The notes: generated by a model from the sequence alone, not told the origin. Counted from the first letter of the stretch, positions 8,416 through 17,922 are shown. The stretch is 51,097 bases of DNA from an uncultured Clostridia bacterium (GCA_934141475.1 CAKPCG010000009.1:1-51097); one strand, 5' to 3'. A program made the numbers and translations.

Positions 8416-9625
8416 GATTAATCCTCTTTAAAATACAAGATTTAACTTTTTCGTACTGCTCGTCGATGTTTAAGCCGGTGCAGTCTACAAGTTCAATAGG
8501 GTTTTCCAAATTGTATTTAGAAAGTTCATTATAAGTTTTAGTATACAAAGTATTGTATTCAAATGCCATTTTGTCATATTCACTAATATGGCTGCGCTTA
8601 TTGATTCTAGATTCCAGTTCTTCTCTTGAGTTGTTTGTAATAAATACAACAAAATAAGAGAATTTCTTAATATGGTTTAAATACTGTTTGTAGGCATTGA
8701 TTCGTTTATCCATAGGAACATCAAACAACATATAATCACAAATTACCTTAGAGCGGTCGAAGCACACAATTCCTTCATCAAGCAATCTTGTAATAACAGA
8801 TGTTTTTCCAACGCCGTCAGTTCCTTCAATAAATGCACCTGTAAATATTATGTCTTTGATATTTTCATCTAAATATTTAGGATTTGATGTTACATCAAAC
8901 AAACCTTTAACATCTAATTTGTTAGGGGTTTTGATAAGTATTAAGTTACTATTTTTGTAGATGTCTATTGCAAAACTTAAGCTATGGTCGGAATTGTCAT
9001 AAAAATGTGTGCATTTATCATGTGACATAAAAATTCCGTAAAGATTGCAGTTTTCCCTGAACTTTGAAAATGCTGCTTGTCTTGTTGAAATATAACGAGT
9101 TTTAAATGTAAGGCTAGAGAGCCAGTTATATAAAGTCGGAAGCAACTCACATCCGTCATAGGGAAATGTTTCTATTAGAGTGTTATTTTCTTTGCAGATA
9201 TCCATTGCTCTTTTAATAGCAAACCAGTATTCTGATTTGATATCATAGTTAGAGTTTTCGTTTCTGTAAAAGATAGCAATTCTTTTTCCAGCATATGCTG
9301 CATCAATTAATTCTACAATAGTTCCTACCGAAAAGTTAAGGTCAAACACGCAGCAAAAGATATCCGAATCTAAGATTGCACGTGTTTCTTCTGATACTAC
9401 GACTTCGCAGTCTGTAGAAGTATAATCCCCTTCGGATGCCTGCTCACAGTAAAATGGCCCATTATAAATAATAGGGAAATTTTCGAGCTTGGTTGATTTA
9501 GAAGCAAATGTTAATTTTTTAGGGTCTCCTAATAAGGTGGAGCGCCAGTCATCAGTTAACCGTTTTGCCAAATCAGCTCTTTTAGGAGCAAGAACAAATT
9601 TTCCTGCAAAATATACTTTAATCAT
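8408..9625 (-). CDS. Fusion: nucleoside deoxyribosyltransferase-like domain plus P-loop nucleoside/nucleotide kinase-like domain
   Basis: This 405-residue protein has two parts. Residues 1 to about 150 resemble nucleoside 2-deoxyribosyltransferases (ILDSDIFCCVFDLN, then GTIVELIDAAYAGKR, where the Glu after GTxx is the family's nucleophile). From about residue 260 there is a dTMP-kinase/deoxynucleoside-kinase-like P-loop (FIEGTDGVGKTSV) and a lid-like segment (SREELESRINKR). It follows pnuC with 2 bases between stop and start, and its AGGAGG site lies inside the pnuC tail, so the two are an operon. The pair suggests import of a nucleoside, base exchange or cleavage, and phosphorylation. Deoxynucleoside salvage and nicotinamide-riboside salvage are both possible. 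GC content is visibly higher and it uses CGC and one CGG (9562-9560), unlike its neighbours: probable transfer. Confidence 0.75.
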   Translation of the reverse strand: MIKVYFAGKFVLAPKRADLAKRLTDDWRSTLLGDPKKLTFASKSTKLENFPIIYNGPFYCEQASEGDYTSTDCEVVVSEETRAILDSDIFCCVFDLNFSVGTIVELIDAAYAGKRIAIFYRNENSNYDIKSEYWFAIKRAMDICKENNTLIETFPYDGCELLPTLYNWLSSLTFKTRYISTRQAAFSKFRENCNLYGIFMSHDKCTHFYDNSDHSLSFAIDIYKNSNLILIKTPNKLDVKGLFDVTSNPKYLDENIKDIIFTGAFIEGTDGVGKTSVITRLLDEGIVCFDRSKVICDYMLFDVPMDKRINAYKQYLNHIKKFSYFVVFITNNSREELESRINKRSHISEYDKMAFEYNTLYTKTYNELSKYNLENPIELVDCTGLNIDEQYEKVKSCILKRINHE

Positions 9626-9627
9626 AA

Positions 9628-10185
9628 TTAATCCTCCTGTTGTTTTTGATAAATTTTATTCCATGTAATAAAGCTTCCAAGAGCCATACATGTCCAAATA
9701 ACATTGAGTAACATAAGATATAAAGCTTGGTTTGGTAAAAGCCAATACTCTATGACATACAAAATATCATTAATAAGCCATAAAATCCAAGTATCGGTTT
9801 TTTTAGTTACCATGTAAAATGTTGCAACATAGCTTGTAGTAGTTGTTATAGAATCTAAAAGAGGGAGTGGATCATTAGTATTTTTTAATGCTAAATACGT
9901 AAGAATTGTTAAGATTACAATAATGAAAATGTAAATAAATCTTTCATTAGTTGTACACTTTCCAATTGGCCGATCTTTTTTATCCCTGTTCCAGAGTATC
10001 CATCCAACGATTCCAACAGCAAAATAAAAAATGCTGTTTGTAACATCACCATATAAATGGTTGTTAAAACTGAATATTCCTAAAAATACATACTGCAAAC
10101 AGTAGAAAATCCAATTGCTCCGTTTGTTTTGCCATACTAGAACTCCTTGAATTAGTCCAAATATGGTAGTTATTATTTCTGCCAT
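9628..10185 (-). CDS. pnuC: PnuC-family (deoxy)nucleoside/vitamin transporter
   Basis: This 185-residue, seven-helix-type membrane protein of the PnuC family contains the WILWLINDILYVIEYWLL segment typical of the family. PnuC proteins facilitate diffusion of nicotinamide riboside; relatives carry thiamine, riboflavin or deoxynucleosides, and trapping is done by a downstream kinase. Here that kinase is probably the fusion protein encoded next. The start has AAGGAG 11 bases upstream. Two in-frame CGG codons (10122-10120 and 9972-9970) are read here as Arg, unlike typical genes of this window. Which substrate it carries cannot be decided from sequence alone. Confidence 0.85.
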   Translation of the reverse strand: MAEIITTIFGLIQGVLVWQNKRSNWIFYCLQYVFLGIFSFNNHLYGDVTNSIFYFAVGIVGWILWNRDKKDRPIGKCTTNERFIYIFIIVILTILTYLALKNTNDPLPLLDSITTTTSYVATFYMVTKKTDTWILWLINDILYVIEYWLLPNQALYLMLLNVIWTCMALGSFITWNKIYQKQQED

Positions 10186-10361
10186 GAATTTTAATCTCCT
10201 TTTTAGTTTAAAAAATATTTATGTTATTTTGCTATAAAATATATTATGATTTTGATATGAACCTCCTTAAATTGTATTTATATATTTTTAGCAAATTATT
10301 TTCTTTTGTAGGCGTAAAATAAATAACACAATTTATTTTTATTGAAAGATTTTACGAAAGA
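10186..10361 (-). other. Long untranslated leader of the pnuC cassette
   Basis: From the predicted start near 10355 to the pnuC ATG is about 170 nt with no gene. It holds an unused strong Shine-Dalgarno (AAGGAGG, plus-strand 10261-10267) with no ATG, GTG or TTG at proper distance. Such a leader could house a riboswitch, but I recognise no known NAD, purine or preQ1 motif. Confidence 0.45.
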
Positions 10362-10391
10362 AAGTATATCACAAGTAAAAACATTATGTCA
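10362..10391 (-). promoter_or_regulatory. Strong sigma-A promoter of the pnuC cassette
   Basis: On the minus strand TTGACA (10391-10386), an 18-bp spacer and TATACT (10367-10362) form a near-consensus promoter reading toward pnuC. Confidence 0.8.
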
Positions 10392-10431
10392 AGCAGAAAA
10401 TGAAACGATATATGTGAAATTTTGCAAATCT

Positions 10432-10461
10432 ATTCAAAAATAAATTTGTTTATGTTATACT
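10432..10461 (+). promoter_or_regulatory. Sigma-A-like promoter of the FtsX permease gene
   Basis: TTCAAA (10432-10437) and TATACT (10456-10461) with an 18-bp spacer lie about 50 bases upstream of the permease start. It is divergent from the pnuC promoter. Confidence 0.5.
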
Positions 10462-10512
10462 AAAAAAGTCTTAGAAAGTTTAAATAATTTAAGCAATTCT
10501 TTCAAGGAAGGA

Positions 10513-13500
10513 ATGATATTTAAAATGAAAAAAGCATTATTAAAAAATAGCGTAAAGGAAATAAAAAATAGCTATAAAAGATTTATATCAATTTTATTAA
10601 TGGCATTTTTAGGAGTGGGATTTTTTGCAGGATTAAGAGCTACATCACCAGACATGGTAAGAACAATAGATAATTACTACAAAGAACAAAATGTTTATGA
10701 TATACAAATTCTTTCTACACTTGGCTTAACTAATCAAGATGTAGAAGAAATATCTAAAATAGAAGATGTAGAAAAAGTAAGTCCGAGTTATGAAATAGAT
10801 GGAAAAATAGATATTGAGGAAAAAGAAATTATAACAAAATTTATTACAATAGGAGAATTAAATAAGCCTGTATTATTATCTGGGAATATGCCACAAAACC
10901 AAGATGAATGCCTTGTTGAAGAATCATTTTTAAAAACAAATGGTCAAAAAATAGGAGATACAATAAGTGTAGATATAGAAGATACAACAAATGATGATGG
11001 GGAAAAAATTAAATATTTAAAAACAAATGAACTAAAAATTGTAGGAACTATAAAAAGTCCGCTTTATATAGCAAGAGACAGAGGAACTAGTAAACTAGGT
11101 TCAGGAAAAATAAATTATTATATTTATATACCTAAAAGTAATATAAATGCAAATGAAATATATACAAGCATTTATATACAAGCAAAAAATGATAAAAATT
11201 ACGAAACTTCATCAAATGAATATGAAGATTATATAGAAAATGTTAAATCAAATATAGAAAACATAAAAGAAAAACAAGAAAAACAAAGACATGACGAATT
11301 AGTAAATAAGGCAGAAGAAAAATTAAATGAGGCACAAACTGAATATAATTCTCAAAAAGAAGAAGGACAAACAAAAATTGATGATGCTACAAAGCAAATA
11401 GAAGATGGAAAAAGTAAAATAGAAGAGCTAGATAACAAAATAAATCAGAACAAAAACAAAGCAGATGAAGAATTTAAAAGTGCAGAAGACAAAATTACCC
11501 AAGCAAAAAAAGAAATTGAAAATAATGAAAAAACATTAAATGCTAAGAAACAAGAACTATCGAACCAAACTAAAACTTTAAATAAACAAAAAGAGGACTT
11601 AAATGAAAATTTAAATCAAATAGAAAGTGGGTTGCAAACTTTAAATGATAATTATACAAAAATACAAAATGCTATGAATATGGAAGAAATTACAGAAGAG
11701 CAAAAAAATCAATATGAAGCTCAAAAAGCACAAATAGAAAATGAAATAAAAACATTAAATGAAAACAAAGTTAAAGTTCAAAATGGAATAAAACAAATAG
11801 ACGAAGGAATAGAAAATGGAAATAAAGAAATTCAAAATGCAAAATATAAAATAGAACAAGCTAAAAAAGAACTTAATAGTCAAGAAAAAACATTAAATAC
11901 CCAAAAGAAAGAAACTTATAATAAAATAGAACAAGCAAAAAACGAAATAGCTAAAAATAAACAAGATTTACAAAATTCAGAAGAAGAACTAAATAAAAAT
12001 AAACAAGAATTTGAAAGCAAAATAGCAGATGCTCAAAAAGAACTAGATGATGCAAAAGAAAAGATAGCTGAAATAGAAAATCCCAAATGGTATATACTAG
12101 ACAGAAATTCAAATTCTGGATATGTAAGTTTTATTCAAGATACAAAAAGTATTGACAATATAAGCAAAGTTTTTCCTGTGGTATTTTTTATAGTTGCAAC
12201 ATTAATTTCATTAACATCAATGACAAGAATGGTTGAAGAACAAAGAGGACAAATAGGAACATTAAAAGCATTAGGGTATAACAAATTACAAATAATGATG
12301 AAATATATAATATATGCAGGAATTGCAGTAGTTTTAGGATCTATTTTAGGAATGAGTGTGGGATTTGTTATATTACCAAAAATAATTTGGATGATGTATG
12401 GCATGATGTATCAAATGACAGATGAAATTTTAATAAACTTTAATTTGAAATATGGATTAATTGGTTTAGTATTAATAAGTATATGTATAATTGGCGCTAC
12501 AATTTATACTGCATTAAAAGAGCTTACAAACACGCCATCAGTACTTATGAGACCCAAAGCACCTAGAGGAGGAAATAGAGTACTACTTGAAAAAATTCCA
12601 TTTATATGGAAAAGGCTAGATTTTAGCCATAAAGTTACAGTAAGAAATATATTTAGATATAAAAAAAGATTTTTTATGACAATAACAGGGATACTTGGTT
12701 GTACAGCTTTAATTTTAACAGGATTTGGTGTAAAAGACTCTGTAAAACAGATAATACCAAATCAATTTGAAAATGTATTTAATTATGATATGCAAATTAG
12801 TATAAGAGAAAACATAAGTAGTGAAGAAAGAGAAAAGTTAAAAGAAAATCTATTACAAAATTCTAAAATAAAAAATATAGTATCAATATATATGACATCA
12901 GAAACAGCTGTAAATGGAGAAAAAAGTGAAGATGTTCAGATTATTGTTCCAGAAAACCAAGATGAATTAAATGGTTTAATAAATATTAAAGACATAAAAA
13001 ATAAAAAACAAACAATAAAATTAACAGAAAATGAAATATGCTTAACAGATAAAGCATCTCAGCTTTTAGGTGTTAAGCAAGGAGATAATTTAACATTAAA
13101 AGATTCAGATGGAAATGAAGTAAATGTTAAAATATCAAACGTAGTTGAAAATTATGTATCACATTATGTTTATATGACAAAAGAAACATATCAAAAAATA
13201 TATAATAAAGACTATGCTTCAAATGTTATATTTACTAAAAATATAGAACTAAATGATGAAGAACAAGACAATTTTTCTAAAGAAATTATGGGGATGAAAG
13301 AAGTCTCTGGAGTAGTTAACATGGCAACTAGTATAAAATCAATTGATGATATGATGAGTTTGTTAAATTACGTTGTAATTGTTTTAATTGTTTCAGCAGG
13401 GTTACTTGCATTTGTTGTATTATATAATTTGGCTAATGTAAATATAAGTGAAAGAATAAGAGAGCTTTCAACTATTAAAGTGCTTGGATTTTATGATAAA

Positions 13501-13765
13501 GAAGTATATGAATATGTTGCAAGAGAAACTGTTATTTTAACAATTATAGGAATTGCCTTGGGATTAGTTCGGAGGATATTTTTTAAATTATTATTTAATG
13601 GGAACATGTGAAATTAATATGCTTAGATTTAGTAAAACAATAAAACATATAAGTTATGTATATGCTAGTATAATTACTATAATATTCACCATAATTGTAA
13701 ATATTGCAACATATTTCGCTCTTAAAAAAATTGATATGATAGAAAGTTTAAAAAGCGTAGAGTAA
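10513..13765 (+). CDS. Large FtsX-type ABC permease with long coiled coil, interrupted by a +1 frameshift at CGG 13570
   Basis: The protein begins with a TM helix (FISILLMAFLGVGFFAGL), then a MacB-like periplasmic-core segment, then about 270 residues of Glu/Lys/Gln-rich coiled coil (roughly residues 240-515). Three TM helices follow near 550-670, then a second extracellular domain and the final FtsX TM bundle. The zero frame stops at 13611 after GTT CGG AGG. Skipping the C of CGG (13570-13572) gives GTT GGA GGA TAT and continues to 13765, adding GTCEINMLRFSKT, the last TM helix and the tail IESLKSVE. The complete protein is about 1083 residues, matching two-FtsX-domain permeases. No ATPase partner is adjacent. 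The start is ATG 10513 or 10525. Its role (lipid or peptide export) is unknown. Confidence 0.82.
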
Positions 13766-13803
13766 TTTTTAGCAGTTTTTAAGTAAAGTTTGGAGGTGAA
13801 ATT

Positions 13804-14520
13804 TTGAGATATTTAATAATTGATGAAAGAATGAGAAGAATTGAAAAAGAAAAATTAAAATCTTTAGGATATGAATTGATTGAAAAAAATAAGAATGAAA
13901 ATTTATATTCCGAAATTTCATCACATGTAGATATTTTTGCATGTAAAATAAAAGATAAAATTATAGTTGAAAATGGACTATATAAAACTCTAAAATCAAA
14001 ATTAAAAAATGCAGATTTTATTATAAATGGAACATCAAATGTATATGGAGGTTATCCAGATGATATAAAATATAATGTATGTATTGTAGGAAATAAAGCA
14101 ATTCATAATTTTAAATATACAGATATTAAATTAAAAAAAGAGATTAAGGAAAATAATTTAGAATTAATAGATGTAAAACAAGGATATAGTAAGTGTTCGA
14201 TTGCGGTGATTAATGATAATTCTATTATTTTAAGTGATAAGGGGTTAAATAAAACATTAGAAAACAAGGGTTTAGATATATTATTTTTAGACTATACACC
14301 AGATATAAAACTACTTACTGAAAATAATAAATATAGTAAGAAAAATGGATTTATAGGAGGAGCAATTTCTAAAATACAAAATAATATTATTGTTTTTGGT
14401 GATTTAAGTAAAATTGATATTAACAATAAAATAAAAAATTTTATTTTAAGTAAAAATCTTAAAATAGTTGATTTTAAGGGATTAGATGTTATAGATTATG
14501 GTGGGATTATAGAAATTTAA
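13804..14520 (+). CDS. Conserved uncharacterised protein (possibly DUF6873-like)
   Basis: This 238-residue soluble protein has no signal peptide or TM segment. It starts at a TTG codon with GGAGGTG seven to eight bases upstream. Two similar halves can be seen: a pair of ADFIINGTSNVYGGYPDD-like and GFIGGAISKIQNN-like glycine segments, each followed by a short beta-rich stretch. CSIAVINDNSIILSD lies between them. It resembles a clostridial family of unknown function that I associate with DUF6873, but I cannot verify this. It is 38 bases after the frameshift-corrected end of the permease, so co-transcription is possible. Confidence 0.6.
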   Translation: MRYLIIDERMRRIEKEKLKSLGYELIEKNKNENLYSEISSHVDIFACKIKDKIIVENGLYKTLKSKLKNADFIINGTSNVYGGYPDDIKYNVCIVGNKAIHNFKYTDIKLKKEIKENNLELIDVKQGYSKCSIAVINDNSIILSDKGLNKTLENKGLDILFLDYTPDIKLLTENNKYSKKNGFIGGAISKIQNNIIVFGDLSKIDINNKIKNFILSKNLKIVDFKGLDVIDYGGIIEI

Positions 14521-14700
14521 ATAAATATACTTTTTATATCAAATGAAACATCTTCAAAGGAAGTTAATGTAAATGAAAGACCAAAAACTGGTGATACAAC
14601 AGACATATTTATGCTTTTAAGTATGATGGTTTCATCAGGAGCAATTATCTTAAAAACACTGTTTAGTAAAAAGAAAAAAAGCATTGACAATAAAAATTAA
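14521..14700 (+). pseudogene. C-terminal remnant of a sortase-anchored surface protein
   Basis: After the stop at 14520 the same frame remains open without a start codon to TAA at 14698-14700. It encodes SKEVNVNERPKTGDTTDIF, then a hydrophobic helix (MLLSMMVSSGAIILKTLF) and a KKKK tail. RPKTG plus TM plus positive tail is a sortase-type wall-sorting signal. There is no ribosome-binding site and no upstream domain, so this is a leftover of a deleted cell-wall protein. Confidence 0.65.
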
Positions 14701-14712
14701 TAAGAATATAAT
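14684..14712 (+). promoter_or_regulatory. Consensus sigma-A promoter of the metal-efflux operon
   Basis: TTGACA (14684-14689), a 17-bp spacer and TATAAT (14707-14712) form a perfect consensus. A dyad follows immediately, fitting repression by the ArsR-type regulator. Confidence 0.85.
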
Positions 14713-14723
14713 ATAAAAAGAAG

Positions 14724-14741
14724 GTTGAACAAATATTCAAC
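14724..14741 (+). promoter_or_regulatory. Probable ArsR/CadC operator
   Basis: GTTGAA (14724-14729), six bases, TTCAAC (14736-14741): a perfect dyad just downstream of the -10, covering the start site. The TTGAA/TTCAA arms fit ArsR/SmtB-family operators. Confidence 0.65.
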
Positions 14742-14771
14742 TGTTACAAAAGAAATTTGAAAGGAGGAAGA

Positions 14772-15134
14772 ATGTCAAAAAATGAATTTGTATGTGATTG
14801 CAATATAATTCACAAAGAAGTTGTTGAAAATACCTTAAAACAAATGGCTGATGAAGATCTTTTAAATAAATTAGCGGAATTTTTTAAAATATTAGGAGAT
14901 GTAACGAGAACAAAAATATTATATGCACTAGATAAAAATGAGATGTGTGTATGCGATATTGCAAATGTATTAAACATGAGTAAATCATCAATATCTCATC
15001 AATTAGGAACATTAAGACGTTCTGGAATAGTAAAATGCAGAAAAATAGGAAAAGAGGTTTTTTACGCGTTAGATGATGAGCATGTAAAAGAAGTGTTTGA
15101 AGTAGGAATTAAACACATAGATCATAAAAGATAA
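14772..15134 (+). CDS. cadC: ArsR/SmtB-family metal-sensing repressor (CadC-like)
   Basis: This 120-residue winged-helix repressor should release DNA when it binds soft metals such as Cd, Pb or Zn. Metal-ligand candidates are the N-terminal Cys pair CDC and the pair in MCVCDIA on the alpha-3/alphaR region, the CadC pattern. The recognition helix lies around MSKSSISHQLGTLRRSG. The C-terminal DEHVKEVFEVGIKHIDH holds His residues seen in alpha-5 metal sites. The start is ATG 14772, with AAAGGAGGA upstream. It heads an operon with an HMA protein and a P1B-ATPase, and a consensus promoter plus dyad lies upstream. Confidence 0.88.
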   Translation: MSKNEFVCDCNIIHKEVVENTLKQMADEDLLNKLAEFFKILGDVTRTKILYALDKNEMCVCDIANVLNMSKSSISHQLGTLRRSGIVKCRKIGKEVFYALDDEHVKEVFEVGIKHIDHKR

Positions 15135-15151
15135 AAATAGGAGGAAAAAAT

Positions 15152-15373
15152 ATGAAATATAATTTTAAAATAAAAGGATTAGATTGCGCAAATTGTGCAG
15201 CAGAATTAGAAAGAGCAATACAAAAGGTAGAAGGAATAGAAAGTGCGACAATTAGTTTTATGACAGAAAAATTAATAATTGAATGTGACGAAGCTAAAAA
15301 AGGGGAGGTTATGAAAAAAGTTCAAAAAGTAATAAAAAAAGAGGAACCTGATTGCACAATAAAAGAAGTATAA
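15152..15373 (+). CDS. Heavy-metal-associated (HMA) domain protein
   Basis: This 73-residue single HMA domain has the metal-binding motif GLDCANCAAELE near residues 8-19 and the usual beta-alpha-beta-beta-alpha-beta length. The ATPase downstream lacks an N-terminal HMA domain, so this small protein looks like the detached domain acting as a metal chaperone or regulator of the pump. AGGAGG lies seven bases before the start, 17 bases after the repressor gene. Confidence 0.9.
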   Translation: MKYNFKIKGLDCANCAAELERAIQKVEGIESATISFMTEKLIIECDEAKKGEVMKKVQKVIKKEEPDCTIKEV

Positions 15374-15383
15374 AAAGAAAAAA

Positions 15384-15422
15384 TTAGTAATAGATAAATT
15401 TTTAAAGTTTATCTATTACTAA
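15384..15422 (+). promoter_or_regulatory. 15-bp perfect hairpin between the HMA gene and the ATPase gene
   Basis: TTAGTAATAGATAAA (15384-15398) and TTTATCTATTACTAA (15408-15422) are perfect complements with a 9-nt loop. There is no T-run, so this is not a standard terminator. It may be a processing or stability element that sets different levels of the HMA protein and pump. Confidence 0.65.
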
Positions 15423-15452
15423 TATGTGTCTTTAAGGGGAGGAGTGAGAAAT

Positions 15453-17297
15453 ATGAAAAAAAGAGCAATAAAAATAATAATAGCACTAATTATATATATT
15501 ATAGCAATAGCTGGAAAATTTAATAATGAATTAGTAAAAGATATATTATTTATAGTAAGTTATTTAATAGTTGGATTTAGTATATTAAAAAAAGCAATAA
15601 GAAACATATTTAGAGGGAAAGTATTTGACGAAAACTTTTTGATGGCTGTTGCAACTATTGGAGCTTTTGGAATTGGAGAATTTCCAGAAGCAGTTGCAGT
15701 AATGTTATTTTATCAAATTGGAGAATTATTCCAAAGCTATGCAGTTGATAAATCAAGAAAATCAATATCAAGTTTAATGGATATAAGACCTGATTTTGCA
15801 AATGTTTTAAGAGATTCAAAAGAAGAAAAAGTAGATCCAGATGAGGTAAAAGTAGGAGAAATAATTGTTGTAAAACCAGGTGAAAAAATACCTTTAGATG
15901 GAATAATTGTAGAGGGGCAAACAATGCTTGATACAAAAGCATTAACAGGAGAATCTGTACCAGTTAAAGCCAAAGAAAATGACGAAGTTTTAAGTGGTTC
16001 TATAAATGAAAGTGGAAAAATACTAATAAAAGTAACAAAAGAATACGGAGAATCAACTGTAAGTAAAATTTTAGATTTAGTAGAAAATGCAAGTAGCAAA
16101 AAATCAAAATCAGAAAACTTTATTACAAAATTTGCAAAATACTATACCCCAACTGTTGTAATAATAGCTGTAATTCTTGCAATTGTTCCACCACTTATTA
16201 TAAAGGATGCAAATTTTACAGATTGGTTATATAGAGCATTATCTTTTCTTGTAGTATCATGTCCATGTGCGTTAGTTATATCTATACCACTAAGCTTTTT
16301 TGGTGGAATCGGTGGAGCATCTAAAGTGGGAATATTAATAAAAGGTAGTAACTATTTAGAGCAACTTGCATCAACTGAAATAGCAGTATTTGATAAAACA
16401 GGAACATTAACTAAAGGAGTATTTGAAGTTCAAAAAATAGAAACTAAAAATATAGAAAAAGAAGAATTGCTAAAAATAGCAGCATATGCTGAATGTTATT
16501 CAAATCACCCTATAGCAAAATCAATAAAAGAAGCATACAAAAATGAAATAGATACAAGTAAAATTAAAAACCTTAAAGAGATATCAGGTCATGGAATAAG
16601 TGTTATAGTAGATGAAATGAATGTACTAATTGGAAATGAAAAATTAATGGAAGAAAATAAAATTCAATATACAAAAAGTGAAGATGTAGGAACTATATTA
16701 TATATTGCTGTAAATGGTGAATATAAGGGTCTTATTATAATATCTGACGAGATAAAAGAAGATTCATTTAAAATGGTACAAAATTTAAAAAAATTAGGTG
16801 TGAGAAAAACTGTAATGCTTACAGGAGACAAGAAAACAGTTGGAGAAAGTGTTTCTGAAAAACTTGGAATAGACGAAGTTTATACAGAATTATTGCCAGA
16901 TGGAAAAGTGGAAAAAGTAGAAAAATTAATGCAAGAAAAAACAGAAAATGGAAAACTTGTATTTGTTGGAGATGGAATAAATGATAGTCCAGTACTTGCT
17001 ATGTCTGATATTGGTATAGCAATGGGAGCCTTAGGTTCTGATGCAGCAATAGAAGCTGCTGATGTTGTAATAATGACAGATGAGCCATCAAAAATAGCGA
17101 ATGCTATAAAAATATCTAGAAAAACAATGAAAATCGTTAGAGAAAATATAATTTTTGCAATATTTGTAAAGGTGTTAGTATTAATTCTAACAGCATTTGG
17201 ATGTGCGTCAATGTGGCAAGCAGTATTTGCAGATGTTGGAGTTTCTATAATTGCGATAATTAATGCACTTAGAATGCTAAATGTGAAAAATATATAA
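15453..17297 (+). CDS. cadA: P1B-type Cd/Zn/Pb-exporting ATPase
   Basis: This 614-residue heavy-metal P-type ATPase has all core motifs: TGES (actuator), CPCALVIS metal-binding TM6 motif, DKTGTLT phosphorylation site, HPIAKS (HP locus) and GDGINDSPVLAMSD hinge. CPC together with the CadC-like regulator favours Cd/Zn/Pb rather than Cu. It has no N-terminal HMA domain; the preceding gene supplies one. The ATG at 15453 follows GGGGAGGAG; an upstream ATG at 15423-15425 is in another frame. Confidence 0.93.
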   Translation: MKKRAIKIIIALIIYIIAIAGKFNNELVKDILFIVSYLIVGFSILKKAIRNIFRGKVFDENFLMAVATIGAFGIGEFPEAVAVMLFYQIGELFQSYAVDKSRKSISSLMDIRPDFANVLRDSKEEKVDPDEVKVGEIIVVKPGEKIPLDGIIVEGQTMLDTKALTGESVPVKAKENDEVLSGSINESGKILIKVTKEYGESTVSKILDLVENASSKKSKSENFITKFAKYYTPTVVIIAVILAIVPPLIIKDANFTDWLYRALSFLVVSCPCALVISIPLSFFGGIGGASKVGILIKGSNYLEQLASTEIAVFDKTGTLTKGVFEVQKIETKNIEKEELLKIAAYAECYSNHPIAKSIKEAYKNEIDTSKIKNLKEISGHGISVIVDEMNVLIGNEKLMEENKIQYTKSEDVGTILYIAVNGEYKGLIIISDEIKEDSFKMVQNLKKLGVRKTVMLTGDKKTVGESVSEKLGIDEVYTELLPDGKVEKVEKLMQEKTENGKLVFVGDGINDSPVLAMSDIGIAMGALGSDAAIEAADVVIMTDEPSKIANAIKISRKTMKIVRENIIFAIFVKVLVLILTAFGCASMWQAVFADVGVSIIAIINALRMLNVKNI

Positions 17298-17390
17298 ATT
17301 TAGAAAATATTATAGAATGAGAAAAAATTATAAATTACAAAAAGATATAAAGAAATTATAAAACGTAAAAAAAATACAAAATATAAAACA

Positions 17391-17430
17391 AAAAAGAACT
17401 TAAATTAAAAAATAATTTGAGTTCTTTTTT
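17391..17430 (+). terminator. Intrinsic terminator of the metal-efflux operon
   Basis: AAAAAAGAACT pairs with AGTTCTTTTTT across an AAATTA/TAATTT inner stem; a T-run lies at the 3' side. The rest of 17298-17568 is AT-rich with no gene visible. Confidence 0.8.
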
Positions 17431-17568
17431 TATAAAAAAATAAAAAATACATAAAATAAGAAAAATTAAAAACGCACCACATTATGACAAAATTTTCCAA
17501 TTAAAAGTGCTAAACTAATGTAAAAAGATGGACAACCATCAAAAATCTAAAGAAAAAAAGGAGGATAT

Positions 17569-17922
17569 ATGGAAGTTAAGTATTATAGCCAAGACAAACT
17601 TCTGATATTTAAAATTACAGAAGAAATTGATGAATGCAAAGTAAAAGATATAAGAAGGAGAGCAGATTATGAAATTGAAAGATTTATGCCTAAAAGAGTT
17701 GTATTTGATTTTGATCGTGTTACTTTCATGGATAGTAGCGGGATCGGAATGGTAATTGGAAGATACAAACAAACTGCAATGCTTGGAGGAAAAATGGAAC
17801 TAGCAAATTTAACAGAAAGTGTAAGAAAAATATTTGCTATGAGTGGTGTCTTAAGGCTTATACCAGAAGTTAAAATATGCGAAGAAAATGCAGGCGAAAA
17901 TAAGGAGGAAAAAATAGTATGA
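17569..17922 (+). CDS. spoIIAA: Anti-sigma F factor antagonist SpoIIAA
   Basis: This 117-residue STAS-domain protein, in dephosphorylated form, binds SpoIIAB and frees sigma-F in the forespore. The phosphorylatable serine lies in FMDSSGIGMVIGRYK, the hallmark segment. It is first gene of the spoIIA operon. Its stop overlaps the spoIIAB start (ATGA at 17919). AAGGAGG lies upstream of the ATG. Confidence 0.95.
   Translation: MEVKYYSQDKLLIFKITEEIDECKVKDIRRRADYEIERFMPKRVVFDFDRVTFMDSSGIGMVIGRYKQTAMLGGKMELANLTESVRKIFAMSGVLRLIPEVKICEENAGENKEEKIV

Noticed and set aside
10186..10361. Known NAD-II or purine riboswitch before pnuC
   Set aside because: No recognisable consensus in the leader, so only a generic leader is called.
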